This document shows, in pieces, positions 1 through 11,433 of a stretch of 64,000 nt of DNA (position 1 is the first letter of the stretch; each line of letters begins with the position of its first letter). Position numbers and translations under genes: made by a program. Source of the DNA: Oasisia sp. SBJ-2009 (lineage: Eukaryota; Annelida; Polychaeta; Sabellida; Siboglinidae); the NCBI GenBank assembly GCA_964017155.1, contig OZ024865.1, positions 34,432,938-34,496,937 of the forward strand, in the 5' to 3' direction. The notes beneath the pieces are model-generated. The model saw only the letters and a list, made by a program, of their open reading frames with translations. It was not told the DNA's origin and searched no databases.

Positions 1-321
1 AGGGTGCACTGATGTCTGTCTGACAGGGCTCAATGACATTGGTGAGTCCTCGTTTAGAAACCAGGAGGCCTTCGGTGAAGATGTTTATTTTTATACAATG
101 CTCTTGTGAACAGTAGCCATATTGGGAATGAACAGGTCATGGACAAACACAGGCATCTGTATCTGTAACCCTAACAACCAATATATGGTTCACAGCAGCT
201 TAGAAAGATGTCATCGAAGCCTCTGCTACTGTAGAAATAAGACGATGATGCACACGGCTGTTGGAGGACTCGGTTCCATTGTCACATATCTCAACGACTA
301 CACTACCCAAAGTCCATTCCA

Positions 322-827
322 GGGGCTGGTTTCATAGACCCTGCTTATGACATCATAACGAGCGATAACTCGTCGAAAGACTAAAACGTAAAGTTACGAT
401 AGTTGCGTTTCACGAGTCTGCTCCATAGTTGCACTTAATTAGGCTACTGTATTTAGTAGGCGTACCTTTACGCCAGTTGAAATATTTACGTGATGCTCCC
501 TAAGTTTGTTGATGCTCCCGACACGCACACTCTCAACTTTTTATTTTTAATGTTTACACTGGATATCATATACATTCATCATAGCTTGTCCTTTGCAATA
601 CGAACGGCAAAGGCGGCAGCTGAAGTAAAAAAGGGTGTCTACATACACCACAAATACAGGGATTCCCCAGCGCGACCTAATTAGGTCAATTCTATGTTGA
701 TGTGTGAACGCGATTGCCAAATTGTTCATGAAACTGGCTGTAAGCTACATTGAATAGTCATTGTTAGCTGTGACCAGTAGACTGCATAATTGCTTGTAAA
801 GTTACATGGCTTTATGAAACTGGGCCC
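322..827. mobile_element. MITE-like element with imperfect terminal inverted repeats
   Basis: The left end GGGGCTGGTTTCATAGACC (322-340) and the right end (808-827) are imperfect inverted copies, about 15 of 20 positions matching, built around GGTTTCATAR / YTTATGAAAC. The 506-bp interior has no transposase ORF. Elements ending in a TTTCATAAA-type motif are common in marine invertebrates (general knowledge). A clear target-site duplication was not found, so the superfamily is open. Confidence 0.5.
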
Positions 828-1359
828 AGATCTGGACAAGAGATGACAGTTCTGCCAGTGGAGTTGGTTCTAGAGATTGGTTCGGTGAGCATATGGCTTG
901 GCATAGACAGACTGGTGTGGGTTGCTCGTCTAACCACATAAGGCTGAGGAAGCATCAACTTCAGATCTGGTGGATATAAGCTGGTGTGCATTTTGTACGG
1001 CACAGTTGTAGCAGCCACCTGATGTTTATGATGTAATGAGGGGATATTTGCCCAAATATACCCCCACCCCCCAAAAGACACCAGTGAGAGGGACACCAGC
1101 CCCAGGGGGACTTAACTAGCTGCACAAATGTTAGACAATACTGGAAACAACTGTTATTGTGTGGATAACATAACTAAGTATGTTATAGGTTCATGTGTCA
1201 CAAAACTATCAGGTTATGGTAGGAAGACCAAACAAATGTATGAACTGTACTTTAATTGTGATGACAAATAAATAGTTACACAGCATCTAAGATGTGTCAA
1301 CTTATCACTATAACACTACCTTACATTGTAAATTTATACATACACAGAATCCTGACCAG

Positions 1360-1422
1360 ACAAACAGTATATTCACAGACACAAACAGTATATTCACAGA
1401 CACAAACAGTATATTCACAGAC
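1360..1422. repeat. Short tandem repeat, 21 bp x 3
   Basis: Three near-identical tandem copies of a unit reading ACAAACAGTATATTCACAGAC, in the presumed 3' flank of KMT5A. No function is evident. Confidence 0.8.
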
Positions 1423-2215
1423 ATACAAAGAGCATATTTACACCCCTGATTGAACGTAGGTAATAATCACCTGGACGTAACTACAGCCAAGTTATTATTT
1501 TCCAGTAATCGGACTTTCACATGCATGTTTTTGGTGTTCTAGATAGGTTGCCATGGTTGCACAAGAATCTTGTGAGAAAACAAGTTTGGGTTCTATGACA
1601 GAAAATATATAGCATTTGGATGTTCATCAGATCACCATGACAACCACACACCAAATAACAACAATGACATGAATAGTGACCAATGGTCCAAATGTACATA
1701 CACAGAGGGATAAAATGCTAGACAGGGTTACCATCATTCATCTTTCTTAGCCTGGCCTTAACCAATCACACTGAACAATAACAAAGACCAATCAAAAGCT
1801 GCCATTTGAAAAAAATAACCAATCAGATTTGGTGAAAATCGAGACTTCAATAAGTACACTAATACTATGTGTGTTGACTGATTGATTCACAGCATATTTT
1901 AACACACAGGAGTGATTCTGTCCTAGCTAATACAGTAGATTATTAAATACGTTCCAAGTAATTCTGCTAAGCAGTGTCCACAGTATCAAGGTTTATATTA
2001 AAAAGGATCATGTTTTCTCCAGTTAAAAATGGTCTGAATACAAACAGACGCAGTTCACGAGATATCACACCTCCGGTAACTCATAAAATGCATGTTTGTC
2101 TTACGGAATACTCAAAACCGTACATCGTTTGCGAACAACTCTGTCGAACGTACACGCGAGTCCATATTTTGGCTCCTGCTGGACGTATGACGCAGTGGTT
2201 TGACCACCGGTCATC

Positions 2216-5200
2216 TCAGCAGGCCAGCCAAGGATGTGACTCGACGGAAGATTTGCTGCGATCGCCGTAGTCGTAGAGAAGCTCCTCGCCGACTTTAATG
2301 TCACACGCGGCGAGGAGGATGAGGTAGGGACGCTTGCCGATGCCCACCACCTTGGTGTAGCAGTTGCTGTGGGTCTTGCTGTGGTTGAGCAACCGTCCCA
2401 GGCGACCACTCTCAGCTGTGGCATCCACACTGCAACATCCACAGCAGTATCAGTATACCACACTGCAACATCCACAGCAGTATCAGTATGCCACACTGCA
2501 ACATACACAGCAGTATCAGTATACCACACTGCAACATCCACAGCAGTATCAGTATACCACACTGCAACATGCACAGCAGTATCAGTATACCACACTGCAA
2601 CATCCACAGCAGTATCAGTATACCACACTGCAACATCCACAGCAGTATCAGTATACCACACTGCAACATACACAGCAGTATCAGTATACCACACTGCAAC
2701 ATACACAGCAGTATCAGTATACCACACTGCAACATACACAGCAGTATCAGTATACCACACTGCAACATCCACAGCAGTATCAGTATACCACACTGCAACA
2801 TGCACAGCAGTATCAGTATACCACACTGCAACATCCACAGCAGTATCAGTATACCACACTGCAACATCCACAGCAGTATCAGTATACCACACTGCAACAT
2901 ACACAGCAGTATCAGTATACCACACTGCAACATACACAGCAGTATCAGTATACCACACTGCAACATCCACAGCAGTATCAGTATACCACACTGCAACATG
3001 CACAGCAGTATCAGTATACCACACTGCAACATCCACAGCAGTATCAGTATACCACACTGCAACATCCACAGCAGTATCAGTATACCACACTGCAACATCC
3101 ACAGCAGTATCAGTATACCACACAGCAACATCCACAGCAGTATCAGTATACCACACTGCAACATACACAGCAGTATCAGTATACCACACTGCAACATCCA
3201 CAGCAGTATCAGTATACCACACTGCAACATCCACAGCAGTATCAGTATACCACACAGCAACATCCACAGCAGTATCAGTATACCACACTGCAACATCCAC
3301 AGCAGTATCAGTATACCACACTGCAACATCCACAGCAGCATCAGTATACCACACTGCAACATCCACAGCAGCATCAGTATACCACACTGCAACATCCACA
3401 GCAGCATCAGTATAGACACATGCACATCTTTTTATAGATTATTTTGACATTCGACAATCAGAGTTACTTAGTTAACTAGTCATCCATTTATTTTTATTTA
3501 TTATTTTTATTAATATATTGCTATTATTTTAATACACTGCACACTTGTGCTTATTTATGTATGTAGGTTAATGGATATACCCAAGGGGGTAGTTGTTTTT
3601 ATTAGCAGGAATGAGTGCATGTTTCATCAAAGTAGTATTGTAAAAGCATGTGTTTTATATTGCTTTACTTTAATATGAATAACCATTGTAAAGTGCTCCA
3701 GAACAATTGTTTGGTTGGGGCGCTACGTCAGAACTATTATTATCGCTGGACCTTGTATTAAATGTATCGTTAGTCAGATATATAGTATAGGTCACTCTGA
3801 GCAATGGACGTCTGCAATCATGTGACGAAGTGATTTGTCTCACACTAAAATTAGGTAAACAGTTTATTTACTCACTTGTGTAGTTTTTGTAAGTGATGTA
3901 GTACGTGTTACTCACACTGGTGAGTTACACGTAATCTGCGGTTGTTGTGAGTGAAGTGGTACATGTTACTCACCAGTATCTGCGGTTATTGTGAGTGAAG
4001 TAGTACATGTTACTCACCAGTATCTGTGGTTATTGTGAGTGAAGCAGTACATGTTACTCACCAGTATCTGTGGTTATTGTGAGTGAAGTAGTACATGTTA
4101 CTCACCAGTATCTGCGGTTGTTGTGAGTGAAGCAGTACATGTTACTCACCAGTATCTGTGGTTGTTGTGAGTGATGTAGTACATGTTACTCACCAGTATC
4201 TGCGGTTGTTGTGAGTGAAGTAGTACATGTTACTCACCAGTTTCTGTGGTTGTTGTGAGTGAAGTAGTACATGTTACTCACCAGTATCTGCGGTTGTTGT
4301 GAGTGAAGTAGTACATGTTACTCACCAGTATCTGCGGTTGTTGTGAGTGAAGTAGTACATGTTACTCACCAGTATCTGCGGTTGTTGTGAGTGAAGTAGT
4401 ACATGTTACTCACCAGTATCTGCGGTTGTTGTGAGTGAAGTAGTACATGTTACTCACCAGTATCTGCGGTTGTTGTGAGTGAAGTAGTACATGTTACTCA
4501 CCAGTATCTGCGGTTGTTGCGAGTGAAGTAGTACATGTTACTCACCAGTATCTGCGGTTGTTGCGAGTGAAGTAGTACATGTTACTCACCAGTATCTGCG
4601 GTTGTTGCGAGTGAAGTAGTACATGTTACTCACCAGTATCTGCGGTTGTTGCGAGTGAAGTAGTACATGTTACTCACCAGTATCTGCGGTTGTTGCGAGT
4701 GAAGTAGTACATGTTACTCACCAGTATCTGCGGTTGTTGCGAGTGAAGTAGTACATGTTACTCACCAGTATCTGCGGTTGTTGCGAGTGAAGTAGTACAT
4801 GTTACTCACCAGTATCTGCGGTTGTTGTGAGTGAAGTAGTACATGTTACTCACCAGTATCTGCGGTTGTTGTGAGTGAAGTAGTACATGTTACTCACCAG
4901 TATCTGCGGTTGTTGTGAGTGAAGTAGTACATGTTACTCACCAGTATCTGCGGTTGTTGTGAGTGAAGTAGTACATGTTACTCACCAGTATCTGTGGTTG
5001 TTGTGAGTGAAGTAGTACATGTTACTCACCAGTATCTGCGGTTGTTGTGAGTGAAGTAGTACATGTTACTCACCAGTATCTGTGGTTGTTGTGAGTGAAG
5101 TAGTACATGTTACTCACCAGTATCTGCGGTTGTTGTGAGTGAAGTAGTACATGTTACTCACCAGTATCTGCGGTTGTTGTGAGTGAAGTAGTACATGTTA

Positions 5201-8200
5201 CTCACCAGTATCTGCGGTTGTTGTGAGTGAAGTAGTACATGTTACTCACCAGTATCTGCGGTTGTTGTGAGTGAAGTAGTACATGTAGCAGCCAATGTCA
5301 GTGTCCTCAGAGTATTTCTCCTCCCGTTTCTTTGCGAGTGAAAGGTCAATAAGGTCACCGGCGTACTCCACCACAAAGTCGCCCCGTTGGAATGGCTTTG
5401 TTGCAACCACCCCTCGCCCCTTGCCTTCAATCTCTGTCACCTGAATGACAAAGATCAGATATAGTTGATTTAAATACAAATACACTGAAAAGTAGTTCAA
5501 ATACTTTTCATTTTCAGGATACATTACTATATAGGTAATATAAACAGTATTTGAAAACGTATTTGAAAAGTATTTGAAATATAAAATACTTTAGACAAGT
5601 ATTTAAATACAAATACTTTCAATTCCTAAAAGTTAAATACAAATACTTTCAATTCCTAAAAGTTAAATACAAATACTTTTAAAAAGGTATTTAAATACTT
5701 TCAAATACAACTACAAATGTATTTGACTCCATGTCTGGTACAGATATAAGTGTGATGGCATTTACCTCAAACAATATAATATGATAGTAGACTACAGTGG
5801 TTGAATATATTTATAAAGGACGGAAGATACCCTCCAAAGTCCTCATACTTGTCTGTCCAACATGTTTCTTACATAAATTATCCACTGTATTTTTAATGTA
5901 ATATTAAAGCTTTTTTTTTATAATTACATGATTACAATTTTACTTGAGTTATGGAGAGACGGAGAGTGGGAACAGGAGTTCTGGATGAATGAGGGAAAGA
6001 ACAATAAACCCTTGAGGACGGCCATCAAAAACCCTCACGCCATGGAGAAAGAGGAGGGCAAAAGTGATGACAATATAATTGACATTAAACAAAGTCACAT
6101 ATCTTGTGTCTCACACTAACCTTTATTCCTTCCTCCTTGCCGCCCAGTATTGCTTCTTCCATCTCACTCTGTTGTTGCTTCTGTTAGACACAAAGTGGCA
6201 ATGATAAATAAACTTCTTCACTGCCCAATTCAAACCATAAGGTACCAAACATCAAAGTGTTGTTGTGGTTACCCTGCTTCAGACATTTATGCAGGATAAT
6301 ATTGTTGACAGTCCAGAAATGTCCCAGTGGACACGTGCGTCTGAACAATCACACACATAGAAGCCATTCTAGATGCATGCATAAAAACACACAATAATCC
6401 CTGCACACATAAGTGTGTTGCCCGTCTTCAAAGCATAATTGAAATAATATCGTGCACCTGTGCAAAATCACAATTGCGAACATTATCTCAGGCTTATTTT
6501 AGCAAGATATGGAAAATTCACCATCATTCATAGCGTAACCATCATATCACACTAATATACATATCTTAACAATTGTTATCTTTATAGTCCAAAAACTTCT
6601 ACAGTGAATATATATATAGAGGAGCGTGAGGCTATTGGAAGACAAACCTTGACCTCTGTGCTTGGCATGCGACAACTACGACGCACTGGGAAGTAATCAG
6701 TGAGAACTCGTGAAGACTTCTCCTCCTTTCTGTAAACAACAGAGAGTGACACAACCTAGTCAATACTCATACACATATCAAACTCGCTTTAAACACACTG
6801 AGGATGGCAGGTTTTGCCATTGTCACAGGTATACCACACAGCTGTGACAAAAGCATTTGTATCAAAACCTGCACTGGTCACAACTAATTATTAGCATTAA
6901 AAAATGACAAAGATTTATTTTTGCTAGTGAATTCCCTTTTTAAATGTTAATATGATTTTCTTGTTATGAGTACTTTGTACCATAGCTTTATCTAGAGACC
7001 CTTCCACCCGTCATTTGGACGGGTAAAAACGAATATGGACGGGTAGAAATATGGAGGACGGGTTGGGACGGGTAAAAAAAATGTAGGAGCAAAAAAAAAA
7101 GGTCTTCCAAAACCATAGATATTGTTAGTTATGCCTTGAAAGTGAGTGTAAATGGTGTCAAATGTGTGTTTGTAGCCCATTTCAGGTCATCAGGCACAAT
7201 TTGAAAGTTTGTAAACTAGCTTAACAGTTAACATCAACGTATCCACCGAAACATGTGACTGACAAACCAAAACATGTGACTGGCAATAATTTGATCCTGC
7301 ATAAAGCCCTGCTTTGTACAGATAAATAAAAGAAGTGTGTTACATAAAGCTAATGGTTTAAAAATTAGGAAATTAAGATGATACAATAACAATATGCTTA
7401 AAAACTTCAGTCCCAAGAATTTCTTTTTTTCGTACTATGGAAGTAGTAAAAACACTTATTAAAATGTTTAATCCTAGAGAATTATTCACTCTTGAATCAA
7501 ACAAATAGTTTTTGGAAGACAGGGTTTTCAATACAACCTAAACACATACTATGAATCTAAGATCTCTCATCCATCCAAAAAAAAAACCTCACTTGTTTGG
7601 CGGTGCTGACTTGGGCCGATTCCTCGACGACTTCTCCAACGTTCCACCCCGCTTCGTCTTAACACCCTTCCTCGGTCTACCCCTCACACGCACCACTGGG
7701 GGCAACTTGCCCTCTTCCAGTTTGGGCTTTGTGTCTGCAGTGCAGTCTCCATTTGCACAGTTTACAAGTCCGGTGCACTTGTCACCGTTTATACACTTGG
7801 GGAGTTTTGCCTCGGTTGGTCTGGGGCTGTCTAAACGTGAGTCCGAGTGGCTCTTACTCATGCGCCTGTGAGTTGGGGGAGAGAACTTCACATCGTCCGC
7901 CTGACACCCGCCTGTCTTGTCCTGGTTCTTTGTGGGTGTACTGTCGGGGGTGGGAATACCATCCAGCCCAGGCAGACATTTCTCTCCTGCAATTGCAAAT
8001 ACATGCGTAACATTTCCTCTCAACAACTGACATGTACACTTCGGAGGGCTTTATGCAGGATCAAATTATTGCCAGTCACACATTTTGGTGGACATGTGGA
8101 TATTAACTGCTAAGCCAGTTCACAAACATTAAATGTTTTTTTGACCTGAAAAAAGAATACAAACACACATGTGACATCATCTATGCTCACTTTCAAGGCA

Positions 8201-9234
8201 TAACTAACAATATCTATGGTTTTGGAAGACTTTTTGCTCATTTTTTTCCCGTCCACCACCTGTCCACCCATATTTCTACCCGTCCATATTCGTTTTACCC
8301 GTCTAAATGACGGGTGGAGAGGTCTCTGCATAAAGCTATGATACTTGGTGAATCTGCTGTGCACACTTCCCTGATCTCACTAGGATCCTTTGATCATCCA
8401 ACTTTCTGTTCCTAAAATTAAGCTAAATATTGGCAAATGTGATTTCTCTGTAGCTGCGCCAACAATCTGGAATCAACTCCCTGTTACAGTTAAACCTTTG
8501 AGACTATAACCACCTTACATAGAAAAATAAAAACAACTTTGTTTCAAGTTGCTTTTCCACAATAAATGTTTGGTTATTCCATGCTCCAATGTCGACTCTT
8601 GCCTTTCCGCGTGTATGCTTACCAGGGTACGCCAAATGATTTTGTTTGTCACGTCTCTGAGTTTTCCAGGGATATAGGTACTATAGATGTATTACAATGA
8701 CACATTACTTACACTTCAGATGCTCTGTTAAATTTCACACTGACAACATACAAATTACAAAGTATGATTGTATTTATACTGTAGAATCACGGAGTAAAGA
8801 TTACAAAGAGATCACTTCATGTAAACTTAAAATGAGCAATCAACCAAATTTCTTTTCAGAGATCATGGGAAAGAATTAGTAAGGGTGAATGTTTTAATGA
8901 CCTGGAAGTATGTGAGAATTATTTTTCTTACAAAACATTTTTCTGTTTTTAATTATTTATTCCAGTCATAAGAACGTGTGAGCAAAGGGGGTAATCTAAC
9001 AAATAGTGTCCCAAATTCATAATGATAAATACATTAATATAAACATATTGATTTTCTAATGTTATGATGCTAAAAGCCTATTGGCTAGATTAAATATATA
9101 TTACCATCATCCTGCTGTTTTCTCAGAAGGGAAGATTTGCTGCATTCAATGTCCTTTTCTTCAATTTCTTCTTTCACTTCCTGTTCACTGCCTCTTGGAC
9201 TAGGAGGGAAGTATTCAGGCAGTGTCTTCTCCAT
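2216..9234 (-). CDS. KMT5A: Histone H4K20 monomethyltransferase KMT5A (SETD8/PR-Set7), six coding exons
   Basis: Coding exons 5' to 3' are 9234-9105, 7986-7593, 6729-6648, 6180-6121, 5440-5250 and 2429-2216. They total 1071 nt (356 aa; human isoforms are 352-393 aa). All introns are GT-AG and phases join without a frameshift. Exon 2 has an AT-hook-like RGRPRKG. Exon 3 carries LTDYFPVRRS, the conserved block before the SET domain. Exon 5 starts the SET domain (GKGRGV at about residues 228-233, GDFVVEY). Exon 6 holds the RLGRLLNHSK cofactor motif (295-304) and GEELLYDYGDRS with the catalytic-site tyrosines (333-344), ending in HPWL as in vertebrates. From family knowledge the enzyme monomethylates H4 Lys20 in the nucleus and acts in chromatin compaction and cell-cycle progression. 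ATG at 9234 is the first in-frame Met of exon 1. Intron 5 is unusual: large tandem arrays sit at both ends. Confidence 0.95.
2425..3412. repeat. Minisatellite, 33 bp x about 30, abutting the KMT5A exon 6 acceptor
   Basis: The 33-bp unit (forward form begins CATCCACAGCAGTATCAG) repeats about 30 times directly against the 3' splice site of KMT5A exon 6. On the transcribed strand each unit contains TTGCAG followed by TGTGG, the same bases as the real acceptor and exon start (TTGCAG|TGTGG at 2430/2429). Units vary mainly at one position (CATCCACAG, CATACACAG, CATGCACAG). Because 33 is a multiple of three and the unit lacks stops, several frames on both strands stay open for more than 300 codons; these are not genes. 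Confidence 0.95.
3413..3889. other. Unique DNA in the middle of KMT5A intron 5
   Basis: About 480 bp of AT-rich non-repetitive sequence separates the acceptor-side and donor-side arrays of intron 5. I see no exon, RNA gene or element in it. Confidence 0.6.
3890..5287. repeat. Minisatellite, 44 bp x about 31, made of the KMT5A exon 5 end plus its splice donor
   Basis: On the minus (coding) strand the 44-bp unit consists of about 36 nt from the end of KMT5A exon 5 followed by the donor GTGAGTAA. The copy furthest 5' (ending at 5250) is the true exon end, coding for YYFTHNNRRY; about 30 downstream copies lie within intron 5. Each repeated junction reads TAC TGG TGA, so reading through any junction meets an immediate stop. 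Seven consecutive units at about 4515-4800 share one substitution (GCGAGTG for GTGAGTG), a sign of local homogenisation. The distal copies near 3890-3960 are the most diverged. Confidence 0.95.
5455..5740. repeat. AT-rich dispersed repeat rich in CAAATACAAATACTTT motifs
   Basis: This KMT5A intron 4 segment is built of many AAATACAAATACTTT-type motifs in both orientations and contains the block TTTTCATTTTCAGGAT followed by ATTACTAT and TAGGTAA. A second copy with the same block lies at 53445-53605 in the CCDC74 gene. The shared composition and junction block mark it as a dispersed element; the family was not identified. Confidence 0.65.
6985..7312 (+). mobile_element. MITE-like element, copy 1 (GCTTTATGCAG-type ends)
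   Basis: This copy lies in KMT5A intron 2 and runs from AGCTTTATCTAGAGACC to GATCCTGCATAAAGCCC. It shares with copies at 8045-8340 (inverted) and 36105-36390 several blocks: ACGGGTAGAAATATGG, a conserved block around GGCATAACTAACAATATC, and the AATAATTTGATCCTGCATAAAGC end. The matching ends form short terminal inverted repeats around GCTTTATGCAG. No coding capacity is visible. With copy 2 it forms an inverted pair around KMT5A exon 2. Confidence 0.75.
8045..8340 (-). mobile_element. MITE-like element, copy 2 (inverted relative to copy 1)
   Basis: This copy begins GGGCTTTATGCAGGATC and ends GTCTCTGCATAAAGC, giving short terminal inverted repeats. Its sequence is the reverse complement of the 6985-7312 copy with moderate divergence. 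It sits in KMT5A intron 1, about 60 bp upstream of exon 2 on the coding strand. Confidence 0.75.
8395..8590 (+). mobile_element. LINE fragment, C-terminal end of a reverse-transcriptase ORF
   Basis: In the plus orientation this translates to a run resembling the C-terminus of CR1/L2-type LINE polyproteins, including FSVAAPTIWNQLPVTVKPL, which matches the usual 'apklWNsLP' motif, followed by stops. It is a short 5'-truncated, decayed relic in KMT5A intron 1, antisense to the gene. Confidence 0.6.
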
Positions 9235-9498
9235 TGTCTCAGTTGCGAGTGTCACCAAGATAACTAACTATCTCCACTTGTTATGAGTGAAATCTCACGC
9301 AACCGATATCCAATTCACCTACAAGTATTCACAAAGTTGTTAGACAGGGAATGCGAGAGCTAGCTCGAACTATTTATTTAAAACTTGCCTTGTTGTAACA
9401 ATAACATTCCAGAAATTTATAAAACTTTTCTTGTCACATTATGTGTGTGTTAAATTGAACACATTTCATAATTTTTATATGAATTTAGAACAGATATT

Positions 9499-9830
9499 CC
9501 CAGCAAACAAAGACCCGTGATTTCACATGTTCTGTAAGGGAATTCACGACTTCAACTATCTCAATTCACGCGTTTCCGTGTGTGAATTCACCGGATTCTG
9601 TGAACAAATTTGGTGTGTCGACATGTGTTTACCGTGAAATCACAAATTTTTCACGTGATCACACGTACTAGTGAAACCGTACAAGTTCTGACCCAGTACG
9701 ACTCGTGTCAAGCTTGTTCAAACCTTGTGATAACAGGAAAACTTGGAAATACGTACCGGTGGAGCAGTACCAATTATGAAGCAGTATGACACGTGCCAAC
9801 TGGTTCAGAAATGGTTCCTTGTTTGCTGGG
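9499..9830. mobile_element. 332-bp MITE with perfect 12-bp terminal inverted repeats
   Basis: The element starts CCCAGCAAACAA (9499-9510) and ends with its exact reverse complement TTGTTTGCTGGG (9819-9830). The interior has no ORF. Flanking bases do not show an unambiguous target-site duplication. It lies in the KMT5A/SBNO1 divergent promoter region, about 265 bp upstream of the KMT5A ATG. Confidence 0.75.
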
Positions 9831-11349
9831 TTACCATGAAATCTCTTTAGAAGATGGTCTTTTAGTTTTACTTTAAACTCTCAACATTCAAACAGGATAA
9901 TCACATTTTCAATAGTTTTCAATAATTCGTAGACATGATATCTCTGTTTCTTCCTCATTACGATTATTAATTTGATGTCATATTAAATGCTGCCTTGTGT
10001 GGGTGGTTTCTGGGCCCCACATGTATTTCATTTAGATAGTTAATTACTGGCATTCCCCATCGACAGCTACGTATGATTCATCTTTAGTTATAACGGGAAT
10101 TGCCTTTTGCTATCTAGGTTGACGACATTGCCCATTGACTTGTCTTTACTATATTTACATTATAACTATTACATGTTATTAAAGGGCAATTGCCATTTTC
10201 ACACACATTCAGTGACTCTTTCGCTACATAAACATAGCAATGCGCAGCAGATTCCTATACCCATCATATCCTATACAGCTCTATAGATTAGGCAAGGAGC
10301 CATTTGGGTAAAATGCTTCTTTAGTCAGATATATTGGACACTGTCAGAAATTACATCTACAAAATGTTAACATTTAGTTTTCGCAAAATAAAAACAAGTC
10401 AACCTGGTTTTTGAGACATATCTTAAAAGTAGGGTTAAAGCGGATTAAACTTGCCAACATTGTAAGGCAGAAACTGAGGGGTCAAGTTTTATCATTTAAA
10501 AATAATCGTTGTACTTTGTAAATACTATGCCTATAATAGGCTAGCTTATTAAAAGTTGAATATTCATTTAGTAAATAAAAAATAATGTTGCATGATACAT
10601 AAGAAGCTGGGCTGTACATTTATTACAATTTAATGTCCAAACATAAAACAGGTTTGAAAAGGCAGGCCCCCTACACAGCACACTGACTCTCCCAGCACAG
10701 TGTCAGTGACCCAATCTGAGGAATAATTTGTAAATCAACATCGACAACAATCTAACATTTTCACTGCTTGTCCTTACAAACTGTATTTAGCAATTTGTTG
10801 CTCTTCCCGCTCGACCATTTTTTAAAGGCTCGACCACTTAGTGTAGATCTGAAGCTAAGACGTAGAAAGGGCTGGACCCAACTAAAGTATATACCATGAT
10901 TGTTCCAGGGATTGCTAAACAACCAGGCAGCCGCGAAAAGCAGCTCAAGTCAAGAGAGTTGAGTAGTAGAAAATGTGAGATTCCGATACAAAAAATTAAA
11001 CTGATAGTGTACATCACACAGACAAATGGTATACACAATGTACAGTCGGTATATCATTTGGCCACAATTCTAAATTACATTCTACTAGCATAATCACAAG
11101 ACATTGGATTACTGACTCTTTGCAGCGCACAGCTGACAAGTTTCGAAATCGGGTCCTTTCGAAAGCCTGTTGACACTACGCCATTGGCCTAAACATATCA
11201 CGTGGTATTATGAAAGTTTCACTTCCAATATATTCTAACTGAAAATACTACTTACAACGTGCCTACTAGTTTTATTATTTATAAACCTTTGTAAATATTC
11301 CATTTCATATAAGTTATTTTGATGGCAACAAAATGATAGCCTCATGGGA

Positions 11350-11392
11350 ACCGTGACGTAGCATTATGGGATGGCTAGAAATATGGCCGCGC
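11350..11392. promoter_or_regulatory. Candidate core-promoter motifs upstream of SBNO1 (CRE-, ZNF143- and YY1-like)
   Basis: Within 85 bp upstream of the SBNO1 ATG lie TGACGTA (CRE/ATF-like), GCATTATGGGA (reverse complement TCCCATAATGC, resembling the ZNF143/Staf core CCCANAATGC) and AAATATGGCCGC (YY1-like). Such motifs are typical of TATA-less housekeeping promoters in animals. The match is by eye; function is inferred. Confidence 0.35.
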
Positions 11393-11433
11393 ACTTAGGA
11401 AACGGAGGTTAATCAAAACAGCGCTCTAACAAA

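Larger units (their letters stand above)
1..2215. other. KMT5A 3' flank / probable 3' UTR, no coding gene
   Basis: This stretch lies downstream of the KMT5A stop codon on the minus strand. I see no conserved coding exon on either strand; the short ORFs lack splice context or family resemblance. It contains a MITE-like element (322-827) and three copies of a 21-bp repeat (about 1360-1422). The KMT5A 3' UTR presumably occupies the part nearest 2215, but no poly(A) signal stands out, so the transcript end is not placed. Confidence 0.5.
9235..11433. promoter_or_regulatory. Divergent promoter region between KMT5A and SBNO1
   Basis: This 2.2-kb interval separates the start codons of two genes transcribed away from each other, so it must hold both 5' UTRs and promoters unless there are upstream non-coding exons. 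It includes a MITE-like element (9499-9830); the rest shows no coding exon. The stretch nearest SBNO1 (about 11340-11433) has the clearest promoter-like motifs, listed separately. Transcription starts cannot be placed from sequence alone. Confidence 0.6.

Noticed and set aside
2101..3447. Several 300-430 codon ORFs on both strands (repeats such as VDVAVWYTDTA, LQHPQQYQYTT)
   Set aside because: Artefacts of the 33-bp minisatellite, whose unit is a multiple of three without stops in most frames.
3890..5287. Donor array as multiple real exons
   Set aside because: The exonic part of each unit lacks an acceptor and runs into TGA at every junction, so the copies cannot be spliced in as separate in-frame exons.
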